NCBI RefSeq assembly: GCF_012972705.2
Contig: NZ_JABCSC020000001.1
Span: forward strand, 434,001-498,000
DNA from: Uliginosibacterium aquaticum
GTDB lineage: Bacteria; Pseudomonadota; Gammaproteobacteria; Burkholderiales; Rhodocyclaceae
Reading direction: 5' to 3'
DNA: 64,000 nucleotides
Shown: positions 51,760 through 59,827 of the stretch, piece by piece
How positions within the stretch are numbered: position 1 is the first letter of the stretch
How the letters are laid out: every line of letters starts with the position of its first letter
The notes under the pieces: model-generated
The model's input: the letters and a program-made list of their open reading frames with translations, nothing else
What the model was told of the DNA's origin: nothing
The model's database searches: none
Position numbers and translations under genes: made by a program

Positions 51760-52953
51760 TTACTTGGCTCCGGCCGCGAACCAGGCGCCGATCTTGGCGC
51801 GCTCGTCATCGGTCATCTGGGTCATGTTGGCCAGCGGCATGTTCTTTAACTGCACCGCACGTTCAAAGACCCGCTGGGCATGCTGCTTTACGCGCTCTGG
51901 CGTATCCAGCATCACGCCCATCTGGGCCACCGGCATGATGTTCGGATGCTCGGCGTGACAACCGGCGCAGCGGGCCTGGGCTATCTGGGTGATTTCGGCC
52001 AGCGTGGGGGCCGGCGCTGCATCGGCTGCCGGTTTCGGCAGCGGCTTGGGCGCGATCCACACCAGCACGCCGAAGATGATGGCGAGGCCGGCAATCGGGA
52101 ACTCCCAGCGCACCACCTTCTTGTGACGCAGGTTGAAGAAGTGACGGATCAGTACTGCGCCGAGCATGATCAGTACCAGCACCAGCCAGGCATGCGGATG
52201 GTTGTAGGTGCTGGCGTAGTGGTTGCTGATCATCGCGAACAGCACCGGCAGGGTCAGGTAGTTGTTGTGGTAGCTGCGCTGCTTGGCACGCTTGCCCCAG
52301 ATCGCCGGCACTTCGCCGCCCTGTTTCATGACCGCGACCTGGCGGCGCTGGGCAGGAATGATCCAGAAGAACACGTTGGCGCTCATGGTGGTGGCGATCA
52401 TCGCACCGACATGGATGTAGGCCGCTCGGCCGGCCAGCAACTGGGTCAGCACGAAGGCCACCAGGGTCACGAAGGCCACGTAGATGATGGCGAACAGCAG
52501 CTGGCTGCGTTCGATCAGGAGGCGCGCGAGCTGGTCATACACGACCCAGCCCAGCACCAGGGTGCCGATGCCGATGCCCACCGACTGCGCCGGTGTGATG
52601 CTGGAAACACTCGGGTCCACCATGAAGGTGGCGGCCTGGAAGTAGTACATCACCGAGATCAGCAGGAAACCGGTGATCCAGGTGGTGTAGCTGGGCCAGA
52701 AGAAGAAATGCAGGTCTTCGGGCAGATGCTTGGGGGTGTTGGCGTATTTCTGCGGGTTGTAGAAACCGCCACCATGCATGGCCCACAGTTCGCCGCCGAC
52801 GCCGTCTTCGATGAGTTTCGGATCGGTGGGGGTCTTGAGGCTGTTGTCCAGCCACACGAAGTAGAACGAGGCGCCGATCCAGGCAATGCCCACGATCAGG
52901 TGCAGCCAGCGCAAGAGCATGCTGCTGGCATCGATGAGGTAAGAGAACTCCAT
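51760..52953 (-). CDS. puuD: Membrane-bound urate oxidase with cytochrome c domain
   Basis: PuuD oxidises urate to 5-hydroxyisourate and passes electrons to the respiratory chain, so no H2O2 is formed by the reaction itself. The 397-residue protein has about eight or nine helices with conserved RWLHLIVGIAWIGASFYFVWLD (shown in two overlapping parts: LRWLHLIVGIAWIGASF and GASFYFVWLDNSLK) and a C-terminal cytochrome c domain with CxxCH in ARCAGCHAEHPN. The ATG at 52953 begins directly before the first helix. It is upstream of puuE and downstream of uraH on the same strand. Confidence 0.94.
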   Translation of the reverse strand: MEFSYLIDASSMLLRWLHLIVGIAWIGASFYFVWLDNSLKTPTDPKLIEDGVGGELWAMHGGGFYNPQKYANTPKHLPEDLHFFFWPSYTTWITGFLLISVMYYFQAATFMVDPSVSSITPAQSVGIGIGTLVLGWVVYDQLARLLIERSQLLFAIIYVAFVTLVAFVLTQLLAGRAAYIHVGAMIATTMSANVFFWIIPAQRRQVAVMKQGGEVPAIWGKRAKQRSYHNNYLTLPVLFAMISNHYASTYNHPHAWLVLVLIMLGAVLIRHFFNLRHKKVVRWEFPIAGLAIIFGVLVWIAPKPLPKPAADAAPAPTLAEITQIAQARCAGCHAEHPNIMPVAQMGVMLDTPERVKQHAQRVFERAVQLKNMPLANMTQMTDDERAKIGAWFAAGAK

Positions 52954-53197
52954 GGTGATGCTCCAGTGAATCCGGATGCCTTTTGACGCGGCCTCCGCAC
53001 GACCCGCCCTTGATGTCGATTTCGTCGTGCACGTTTTCTTGCCGTGCATCCGGCTACTGCGCGGATCGATCCTGCGACTGTGATGCTCGCCGTACTCAAG
53101 TACGGCTGCGCTTCTCATCGCAGCCTCGGCCCGCTCGCTACGCCGGCTGCACGACAATATGTTTCTGGTAGAGCAACTTCAATGCCGGATCATCGTC

Positions 53198-53221
53198 CCG
53201 ACTCCCGACTCCCGACTCCCG
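53198..53221. repeat. Triple heptamer cccgact
   Basis: Three exact head-to-tail copies of cccgact and a partial fourth lie just past the uraH stop, in the 271-base gap to puuD. That gap otherwise shows no gene and probably contains puuD's promoter. Confidence 0.7.
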
Positions 53222-53224
53222 CGA

Positions 53225-53572
53225 TCACGAGCCCCGATACGTCGAGTAACTCCACGGCGAGACCAGCAGGGGTACGTGGTAGTGGCCGGCCGGATCGGCG
53301 ATGCCGAAGGCCAGCGTGACCTTGTCGAGAAAGGGCGGCTCAGGCAGTTCCACGCCGCGTGCACGGAAATACGCAGCGACCTCGAAGACCAGTTCGTAAC
53401 AGCCGGCCTGCAGCGCGTCGCCGCTGAGCAGGGGCGCATCACAGCGGCCATCACTGTTGGTCATGCTGGTGAATATCGGGCTGGGGTCTCCGGCCTTGTG
53501 CAGGCTGAAAGCTACGCCGGCGGCCGGGCAGCCGTGGGCAGTGTCGAGTACGTGGGTGCTGAGGCGGCCCAT
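53225..53572 (-). CDS. uraH: 5-Hydroxyisourate hydrolase
   Basis: This transthyretin-like enzyme of 115 residues hydrolyses 5-hydroxyisourate to OHCU. Signature elements are [11 protein letters not shown] at the N terminus, an Arg/His central region, and the C-terminal [19 protein letters not shown] tetrapeptide YRGS. The ATG at 53572 has GGAG eight bases upstream, better than the ATG at 53578. It is upstream of puuD on the same strand and divergent from uraD. Confidence 0.96.
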   Translation of the reverse strand: MGRLSTHVLDTAHGCPAAGVAFSLHKAGDPSPIFTSMTNSDGRCDAPLLSGDALQAGCYELVFEVAAYFRARGVELPEPPFLDKVTLAFGIADPAGHYHVPLLVSPWSYSTYRGS

Positions 53573-53712
53573 GGGCATGCTCCGTAATATTTGCAGTCGA
53601 TTATAGGAAGGAGGCCGGAGCGAACGGTCGCATACCGGGTATTCACGCCGGCACATTGCCGCAGCGTTTGCCTGCCGCATAAGCTGGAAGTGAACTCTTG
53701 TGTGATGACGCC

Positions 53713-54243
53713 ATGCCGACGCTCAGCCTTTCTACCCTCTCCGCGCTCGACCAACCCGCCTTCGTGGCGGCGCTGGAGGGCATCTTCGAACACACGCCCT
53801 GGGTCGCCGCCCGTGCCTGGCAAGAGCGCCCCTTCACCAGTCTGGCCGTGCTGGAAAAAAGCCTCGCGGCCGTGCTGCTTGCCGCCAGCGAAGCGGAGCA
53901 GTTGGCGCTGATCCGTGCCCACCCGGAGCTGGCCGGCAGGGCTGCGATTGCCGGTGAGCTGACGGCCGAATCGACGCGCGAGCAGGCAGGGGCCCGGCTC
54001 GACGCCTGCAGCACCGAAGAGTTTGCCCGGCTGCAGGCGCTCAACGCCACCTACAACGCCAAGTTCGGCTTCCCCTTCATCCTCGCCGTGCGCGGTTTTG
54101 ATCGCGCCGCGATCATCGAGCGTTTTGCTGCGCGGGTGCTGCACAGCCGCGAAGAAGAGTTCGCTGAAGCCTTGCGACAGATCTTGAGGATTGCCTCGTT
54201 GCGCCTGCAGGAGCGGTTTCCAGCGCACCGTTCAGACCAGTGA
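53713..54243 (+). CDS. uraD: OHCU decarboxylase
   Basis: This 176-residue enzyme converts OHCU to (S)-allantoin. The catalytic histidine is H70 in RAHPELAG, and the region [11 protein letters not shown] is conserved. The ATG at 53713 is the best start; a TTG at 53698 is possible. It is divergent from uraH, with about 140 bases between, and its last 12 bases overlap the convergent LysR gene. Confidence 0.95.
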   Translation: MPTLSLSTLSALDQPAFVAALEGIFEHTPWVAARAWQERPFTSLAVLEKSLAAVLLAASEAEQLALIRAHPELAGRAAIAGELTAESTREQAGARLDACSTEEFARLQALNATYNAKFGFPFILAVRGFDRAAIIERFAARVLHSREEEFAEALRQILRIASLRLQERFPAHRSDQ

Positions 54244-55227
54244 GGGCAGGCGCTGCGGCGCCGTCGGGATGCTCGGCAGGGCACGCGAGGGCGGTTGACC
54301 GGCGTAGTTGCTGCGGATCAGGCTGACCAGCTGTTCGCGGAACCAGCGGCATTCTTCGGCCTGGTGGCTGCGTTCGTGCCATAGCAGCGAGAAGGCCATC
54401 AGCGGGTACTCCATCGGCGCGCGGGCGAGGGCCAGCGGCAGACGACGCGCGAAGTGCTCGGCGAAGGAGCGCGGGCAGGTGAACAGCATGTCGGACTCCA
54501 GCAGCATGTAAGGCGCAAAGCTGAAGTAGGGCACCCAGGCCACCACGTTGCGCTTGAGTCGCTCGCGGGCCAGATAGGTATCGATCACGCCACGCTGGCC
54601 CACCGAGTAGGGCGTGGGCGCCAGATGCTCGGCCTCCAGGTAGCCCTTGGCCGTGAGCGGGCGGGCGGCCAGCGGATGGTCCTCGCGCATCATGCACACC
54701 ACTTCATCTTCAAACAGCGGGGCGAGGCGCAGCTGCTCGGGCGGATGCGGCCAGTTGCCGATCACCACATCCAGCCGGCCTTCGGCCAGCGAGCTGGCGA
54801 AATCCTGCTCCGGGCTGAAGGAGTGGAACACGACCTGGGCTTGCGGGGCGAGGGTGTGAAAGCGCGAGAGGATGTGGCCCAGCAGGGTCGGGTCGAGGTA
54901 ATCGGGCGTGGCCACATTAAACGTGCGGCGGGTGCTGGCCGGATCGAAACGGTCCGGGTTGGTGGCGATCTGCTCGATGCTGGCGAGGGCCTGACGCACC
55001 GGTTCGAGCAGCGCTGCACCACGTTCGGTCGGTGTCATGCCGTTCTTGCTGCGCACCAGCAGCGGATCGCCGGTCAGATCACGCAGGCGGCGTAGGGCCG
55101 TGCTGACGGCGGGCTGGGACTGGTTCAGGCGCCGTGCAGCCTGAGAAACGCTGCATTCGGTGAGCAAGAGATGCAGCACACGCAGCAGATGAACGTCGAT
55201 GGAATCCCACAGATGGGTGTTGGACAT
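54232..55227 (-). CDS. LysR-family transcriptional regulator
   Basis: This 331-residue regulator has a winged helix (about 8-70; VSQAARRLNQSQPAVSTALRRL shown in part as SQAARRLNQSQPAVSTAL) and a two-lobed effector domain related to the NahR/NodD-type LysR proteins (FNVATPDYLDPTLLGHIL). AAGGAGA is upstream of the ATG. It is divergent from the ABC importer at 55.6-58.2 kb, which it probably regulates, and convergent with uraD. The effector may be a purine-pathway compound. Confidence 0.92.
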   Translation of the reverse strand: MSNTHLWDSIDVHLLRVLHLLLTECSVSQAARRLNQSQPAVSTALRRLRDLTGDPLLVRSKNGMTPTERGAALLEPVRQALASIEQIATNPDRFDPASTRRTFNVATPDYLDPTLLGHILSRFHTLAPQAQVVFHSFSPEQDFASSLAEGRLDVVIGNWPHPPEQLRLAPLFEDEVVCMMREDHPLAARPLTAKGYLEAEHLAPTPYSVGQRGVIDTYLARERLKRNVVAWVPYFSFAPYMLLESDMLFTCPRSFAEHFARRLPLALARAPMEYPLMAFSLLWHERSHQAEECRWFREQLVSLIRSNYAGQPPSRALPSIPTAPQRLPSLV

Positions 55228-55563
55228 GAGCTTTCTCCTTGGCTATGCCCTCACCAAGGCAATCTGCGTGCCATGTTCCGCACAGACTTGGCTTGAACCC
55301 GCGCTTTCGGGCACCCGGCGCAGCTTCTGGCGCTATAAAGGCTGCCGCATAGGGTTCATATTCCTGCGCGCATCCCGCCCCCGGATTGCGCCAGGTAGGC
55401 ACCAGTCTGGCACGCAGGTAGGCCTGTTTGCGCGGGGATACGCTGCCGCATGCACCAAGTTGGTGTGTGTATCCGGCGCTAAAGCCCCGCAGCCTGCGGC
55501 TCGAGCGTGGCACAGCGATTGCTGAAGGAGTGGTGTTGTCCTTTCAATCCACCGGAGTGCCCC
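55228..55563. other. Divergent promoter region (LysR gene / ABC importer)
   Basis: No gene is supported. A small inverted repeat, ccttgg (55237-55242) with ccaagg (55254-55259), lies near the LysR start. LysR sites are expected here but I cannot single out a T-n11-A box with confidence. Confidence 0.45.
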
Positions 55564-56595
55564 ATGAACAAGTCTTTCTCCCGCCTGGCCCGTCACGCTG
55601 TCGTGGCTCTGGCTCTCGGCTGTGTGGCCGGCAGTGCCCTTGCCCAGGATCTCACCAAGCTCAAATTCACGCTCGACTGGCGCTTTGAAGGTCCGGCAGC
55701 GCCCTTCCTGCTGGCCAAGGCCAAGGGTTACTTCGCCGCTGAAGGCCTGGACGTGACCATTGATGCAGGCGCGGGCTCGGCTGGGGCGTTCACCCGCGTG
55801 GCAACGGGCGCGTACGACATGGGCTTCACCGACTTCAACGCCCTGGTCGAGTACGACGCCAAGAACCCGGAGTCGAAGCTGCAGGCGCTGTACATGGTGT
55901 ACAACTACACGCCGGCGGCAGTGGTGACGCTTAAGAAGTCCGGCATCACCAAGCCCGCCGATCTGGTTGGCAAGACGCTGGCCGCACCGGTCTTTGACGC
56001 TGGCCGCAAGGCTTTCCCGGCGTTCGCCAAGTCCAACAAGTTCGATCCGGCCAGTGTGAAGTGGCAGACCGTGGATCCGGCGATCCGCGAAACCCTGCTG
56101 GCCAAGGGCGAGGTGGATGGCATCACTGGCTTCTCCTTCACCAGCGTGCTGAACATGGAAGCGCGCGGCGTGAAGGAATCGGACCTGTCTGTGATGCTCT
56201 ACAACGATTACGGCGTGGAACTGTACGGCAATGCCATCATCGCTTCGCCGAAGTTCCTGGCCGAGAAGCCCAAGGCGGTCGAAGGCTTCCTGCGTGCTTT
56301 CAACAAGGCGCTCAAGGAAAGCATCGCCAACCCGGATGAGGCAGCTACTTACGTCAAGAAGCAGGATGCCCTGGTTGATCTGGCGCTCGAGACGCGTCGC
56401 CTGAAAATGGCGCTGAACTCGGTGGTGGTGACGCCCGAAGCCAAGGCCAATGGTCTGGGCAGCGTGACCGAGGAGCGCATGCGCAAGTCGGTGGCCGAGA
56501 CGGTTGCTGCATATGACCTCAAGACCACGCCGGATGCCAAGGAGCTCTTCAACCCCGCTTTCCTGCCGGCCAAGGCCGAGCGCATGGTGAAGTAA
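55564..56595 (+). CDS. NMT1/SsuA-type periplasmic binding protein
   Basis: This 343-residue receptor has a Sec signal (cleavage after SALA) and the NMT1 start KLKFTLDWRFEGPAAPFLLA. FTLDWRFEGPAAPFLLA is a variant of the 'L-x-W-x-x-x-x-x-H' motif seen in pyrimidine-precursor binders. It heads a three-gene importer operon. Ligand unknown; the neighbouring urate genes favour a purine or ureide. Confidence 0.9.
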   Translation: MNKSFSRLARHAVVALALGCVAGSALAQDLTKLKFTLDWRFEGPAAPFLLAKAKGYFAAEGLDVTIDAGAGSAGAFTRVATGAYDMGFTDFNALVEYDAKNPESKLQALYMVYNYTPAAVVTLKKSGITKPADLVGKTLAAPVFDAGRKAFPAFAKSNKFDPASVKWQTVDPAIRETLLAKGEVDGITGFSFTSVLNMEARGVKESDLSVMLYNDYGVELYGNAIIASPKFLAEKPKAVEGFLRAFNKALKESIANPDEAATYVKKQDALVDLALETRRLKMALNSVVVTPEAKANGLGSVTEERMRKSVAETVAAYDLKTTPDAKELFNPAFLPAKAERMVK

Positions 56596-56683
56596 GGCAG
56601 TAACCGCAAGACCTCATCACAACAAGGGCGGGGCGCGCTGCAACGTGACCCGCCCATCCACCCAGAATACAGAGAGCCCGATC

Positions 56684-57463
56684 ATGAGTTTCGTGGAGTT
56701 CGAGAATGTCAGCCTGCGCTACAGCGAAGGCGGTCCGAAGGCCATCGAGGATGTCAGCCTGCAGATCGAGGAGGGCGAGTTCGTTGCCGTCGTCGGCCCC
56801 TCCGGTTGCGGCAAGTCCACCCTGATGAAGTTGATTTCGGGGCTCAAACCGCCCTCCGAGGGCTATGTGTACGTGAATGGCCGCCAGGTCGGTGGCCCGC
56901 TGAGCATCGTCGGTATGGCCTTTCAGGCGGCCAACCTGCTGCCCTGGCGCACCACGCTCGAGAACGTGATGTTGCCGATGGAAATTGTTGAGCCCTATCG
57001 CGGCCAGCTGCGCGCCCGCCGCAAGGAGTTCGAAGAGATGGCCCGCGAGCAGCTCAAGCGCGTGGGCCTGGGGGGCTTCGAGGACAAATATCCGTGGGAG
57101 CTCTCTGGCGGCATGCAACAGCGCGCCTCGATCTGCCGCGCATTGATCCACAAGCCGCGCCTCTTGATGCTCGATGAACCCTTTGGCGCGCTGGACGCCT
57201 TCACCCGTGAAGAGCTGTGGTGCATGTTGCGTGATCTGTGGCAGCAGCAGCCCTTCACCGTGATCCTGGTGACTCACGATTTGCGCGAGGCGGTGTTCCT
57301 GGCCGACACCGTGTACGTGATGAGCAAGCGCCCGGGTCGCATCCTGGTCAAACGCCAGATCGATCTGCCCCGCCCGCGGGAGCTTGAAGTGACCTATACC
57401 GACGCTTTTTCGGCCCACGTCCATGTGCTGCGCGAGGCTATCGGCCGCGTGCGGGAGAGCTGA
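56684..57463 (+). CDS. ABC importer ATPase (SsuB/TauB-type)
   Basis: This 259-residue ATPase has Walker A GPSGCGKST, Q-loop AFQAANLLPWRT, signature LSGGMQQR, Walker B LLMLDEPFGALDAFT and H-loop LVTHDLREA. It follows the receptor gene by 88 bases and is one base from the permease start (TGAGATG). Confidence 0.92.
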   Translation: MSFVEFENVSLRYSEGGPKAIEDVSLQIEEGEFVAVVGPSGCGKSTLMKLISGLKPPSEGYVYVNGRQVGGPLSIVGMAFQAANLLPWRTTLENVMLPMEIVEPYRGQLRARRKEFEEMAREQLKRVGLGGFEDKYPWELSGGMQQRASICRALIHKPRLLMLDEPFGALDAFTREELWCMLRDLWQQQPFTVILVTHDLREAVFLADTVYVMSKRPGRILVKRQIDLPRPRELEVTYTDAFSAHVHVLREAIGRVRES

Positions 57464-57464
57464 G

Positions 57465-58244
57465 ATGAAAAAACTATCCCCCAAGACCATCAGCCGTCTG
57501 GCCCCCTGGCTGCTGACCCTGTTCGTGCTGGTGTGCTGGGAAGCCATCTGCCGCGGTTTCTCTATCCCGACCTATCTGATGCCGGCGCCGAGCCAGATCT
57601 ATACCACTGGGATTGAGCTCGCTGGACCGATCATGGAGCACGCCACCCATACCCTGCTGACCACGCTGGCGGGCTTTGCCGTGGCTGTGGTGGTGGGGGC
57701 CGTGCTGGGCATGATCGTCGGCTCCTCGCCGGTTATCTACAAGGCGGTTTATCCGATGCTGGTGGGCTTCAACAGCGTGCCCAAGGTAGCCTTCGTGCCG
57801 GTGCTGGTGGTGTGGTTTGGCATCGGCACCGTGCCGGCCATCCTGACGGCCTTTCTGATCTCTTTCTTCCCGGTGGTGGTGAATGTCGCCGCCGGCCTGT
57901 CCACCCTGGAGCCCGAGCTGGAAGATGTGCTGCGCTCGCTGGGCGCCTCGCGTCTGGACATTTTGCGTAAGGTCGGTCTGCCACGCTCGATGCCCTTCTT
58001 CTTCGCGTCCTTGAAGGTGGCGATTACGCTGGCTTTCGTTGGCTCGGTGATGTCCGAAACTGTGGCCTCCAATGTCGGTGTCGGCTACCTGATGATGAGC
58101 GCCAGCTCGTCGATGAACATGCCCCTGGTGTTTGCCGGCCTGATCGTGATCGGCATCATGGGCGTGATCATGTACGAGCTGTTTGCGCGTCTGGAGCGGC
58201 GCCTCACCGGCTGGGCCAATCGCGGCCAGAACGCAGCCCACTGA
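57465..58244 (+). CDS. ABC importer permease (SsuC-type)
   Basis: This 259-residue permease has about six helices and the loop LRSLGASRLDILRKVGLPRSMPFFFASLK (EAA-like Gly in LGASRLDILRKVGLP). It completes the receptor-ATPase-permease operon, which ends at a strong terminator. Its cytoplasmic loop resembles that of the Rieske-operon permease only in general pattern, so the two importers probably have different cargo. Confidence 0.92.
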   Translation: MKKLSPKTISRLAPWLLTLFVLVCWEAICRGFSIPTYLMPAPSQIYTTGIELAGPIMEHATHTLLTTLAGFAVAVVVGAVLGMIVGSSPVIYKAVYPMLVGFNSVPKVAFVPVLVVWFGIGTVPAILTAFLISFFPVVVNVAAGLSTLEPELEDVLRSLGASRLDILRKVGLPRSMPFFFASLKVAITLAFVGSVMSETVASNVGVGYLMMSASSSMNMPLVFAGLIVIGIMGVIMYELFARLERRLTGWANRGQNAAH

Positions 58245-58260
58245 AGTAGGCTCAGCCCGC

Positions 58261-58288
58261 AAAAAAGCCGCCCTTGGGCGGCTTTTTT
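58261..58288. terminator. Bidirectional terminator
   Basis: AAAAAAGCCGCCC (58261-58273), loop TT, GGGCGGCTTTTTT (58276-58288), between the convergent permease and FIST genes. Confidence 0.95.
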
Positions 58289-58302
58289 GTGGGCCTGCGG
58301 TT

Positions 58303-59391
58303 TCATACGAACAGGGTCAGACTGCCGGTCTGGCCGTAGAGTCGGCTGCCGGCAATCTCGCCGGCGGCAAAGAATCCGGCCAGTGGGATATCGCCGAACA
58401 CTTCGCGGATGGCGCGGATCTCGGTTTCATCGTCGTCGAACATGATGCCGCCGCGCCCGGCACAGCTTACGTAGATACCGCCGGCAGGCGGACGCGGGCA
58501 GGCGTCGCGCAACTCCTGCAACATGTGCTGCAGATCCTCGCGCGCGGCGGCTTCGTCGCGCTTGAGAAAGACCATGTGCTGCCCCGCATCGACCGATTCG
58601 GTGATGGCCAGGCGGCCGGTGCGGACATCCAGTGCCACGATGCGCCGGGCGGCGAACTGGCGGCGATCCGAATCATCGTCGGTGAGGCCCACCAGCAGGG
58701 TACTCACGGCGCGGCGCAGATCGGCGCCAAGGGCCGGGCCGGCGGCTTCGCGGAACACCTCCACTGCCGGGCGACCATCGATGCGCTCGATCAGGGTGTC
58801 CTGCGCGGCGGTGATGCGCCAGTTGCCGGCCAGTGGCAAGCAGCCCTGGCTCACGCCAGTGAGGGTCTGGATGTCCTTGCTGAAGGCCACGCCGGATAGG
58901 CCGCCAGTGAGCGGCTCCTCGGCGATCTGCCAGGCTTGCTGGCGTGCGCTGGCCAGACCGCCGGCGAGCTGGCCGCCACGTACCTTGAGACTCATGTCCG
59001 CGACCAGCTCACTCATGTCCGGCGTCAGCGGGTCGCCATGAACCAGTGCCGCATAGGCCGCGAAATCACGCGGCAGCGGCTTGCGGCCGGAGAATACGCG
59101 GAAGGAGTCGAGCGGGAAGGCGCCCAGCATCACCGAAATGCCGGGCGCATCCAGTGCCGCGCCTTGCGTGCCCAGAACGCCAACGCCGGTGGCGCCGACC
59201 CATTCAAGCACTCCGGTATGCTGGCGCAGGCGCGACAGGATGGGCTCCAGCGCGAAGGCGAAATGATCCGAGACGTAGAGAAAGCCAAGATTGGCCTGAG
59301 CCAGCCGGGGCAGGGCAGCGATGACGGCATGCAGCGCGTCTTCCCAGCCAGCGGCATTCGCCCAGGCACTGGCGAAACGCGGTGAATTCAT
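58303..59391 (-). CDS. FIST-domain protein
   Basis: This 362-residue protein has an N-terminal FIST_N domain (to about 215, with VGATGVGVLGTQG) and a C-terminal FIST_C domain (about 220-345, with CAGRGGIMFDDDETEI and PLAGFFAAGEI). FIST domains are proposed small-ligand sensors in signalling proteins; here it stands alone, without kinase or chemoreceptor domains. It overlaps the phaM-like gene by four bases and is therefore translated with it. Confidence 0.88.
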   Translation of the reverse strand: MNSPRFASAWANAAGWEDALHAVIAALPRLAQANLGFLYVSDHFAFALEPILSRLRQHTGVLEWVGATGVGVLGTQGAALDAPGISVMLGAFPLDSFRVFSGRKPLPRDFAAYAALVHGDPLTPDMSELVADMSLKVRGGQLAGGLASARQQAWQIAEEPLTGGLSGVAFSKDIQTLTGVSQGCLPLAGNWRITAAQDTLIERIDGRPAVEVFREAAGPALGADLRRAVSTLLVGLTDDDSDRRQFAARRIVALDVRTGRLAITESVDAGQHMVFLKRDEAAAREDLQHMLQELRDACPRPPAGGIYVSCAGRGGIMFDDDETEIRAIREVFGDIPLAGFFAAGEIAGSRLYGQTGSLTLFV

Positions 59392-59798
59392 GGTTTGCCG
59401 GGTTTAGCAGGTTTGGCGGTTTTTTCCGGTGTGTCTGCCGGAGCCGCTGTGGTGGAGGAGGGGGCGGCCGGGGTGGGTGTTTCGCTGTTGGCGAAAGGCC
59501 AGGACCACAGCGCCGGATTGGCGAAAGGATTGGCATTGCCCTCACCTTCGCCGGCCTTGCTCATGGCCTGCATGGCGACCAGGGTGGAACGCTGCACTTC
59601 GAGCCCCTGAATGCTCATCTGGAGCATGCCCAGATTCATCTTGAGCCAGCCTTCGACCGCCTGCAGATCCTTGATGCGGCGCTCCAGTTCATCCACGTCC
59701 AGAGTGGGGGTGACCATGCCGGGCAGACCGACACCCATGTTGCCCCACATCTTGCGGATGAATTCGAAACCGTCTTCCTGACTGCTGTTCGTGGACAT
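59388..59798 (-). CDS. PhaM-like polyhydroxybutyrate granule protein
   Basis: This 136-residue protein has the PhaM-type core PTLDVDELERRIKDL and VEGWLKMNLGMLQMSIQGLEVQR, a helical region thought to activate PHA synthase and link granules to DNA. The C-terminal tail is rich in Ala, Pro, Thr and Lys (EKTAKPAKPGKP), as in the DNA-binding tails of related proteins. No pha synthase gene is in the window. It begins the phaM-FIST pair. Confidence 0.85.
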   Translation of the reverse strand: MSTNSSQEDGFEFIRKMWGNMGVGLPGMVTPTLDVDELERRIKDLQAVEGWLKMNLGMLQMSIQGLEVQRSTLVAMQAMSKAGEGEGNANPFANPALWSWPFANSETPTPAAPSSTTAAPADTPEKTAKPAKPGKP

Positions 59799-59827
59799 GA
59801 ATATCCTCCAGGCGATCTAGCGGACGA

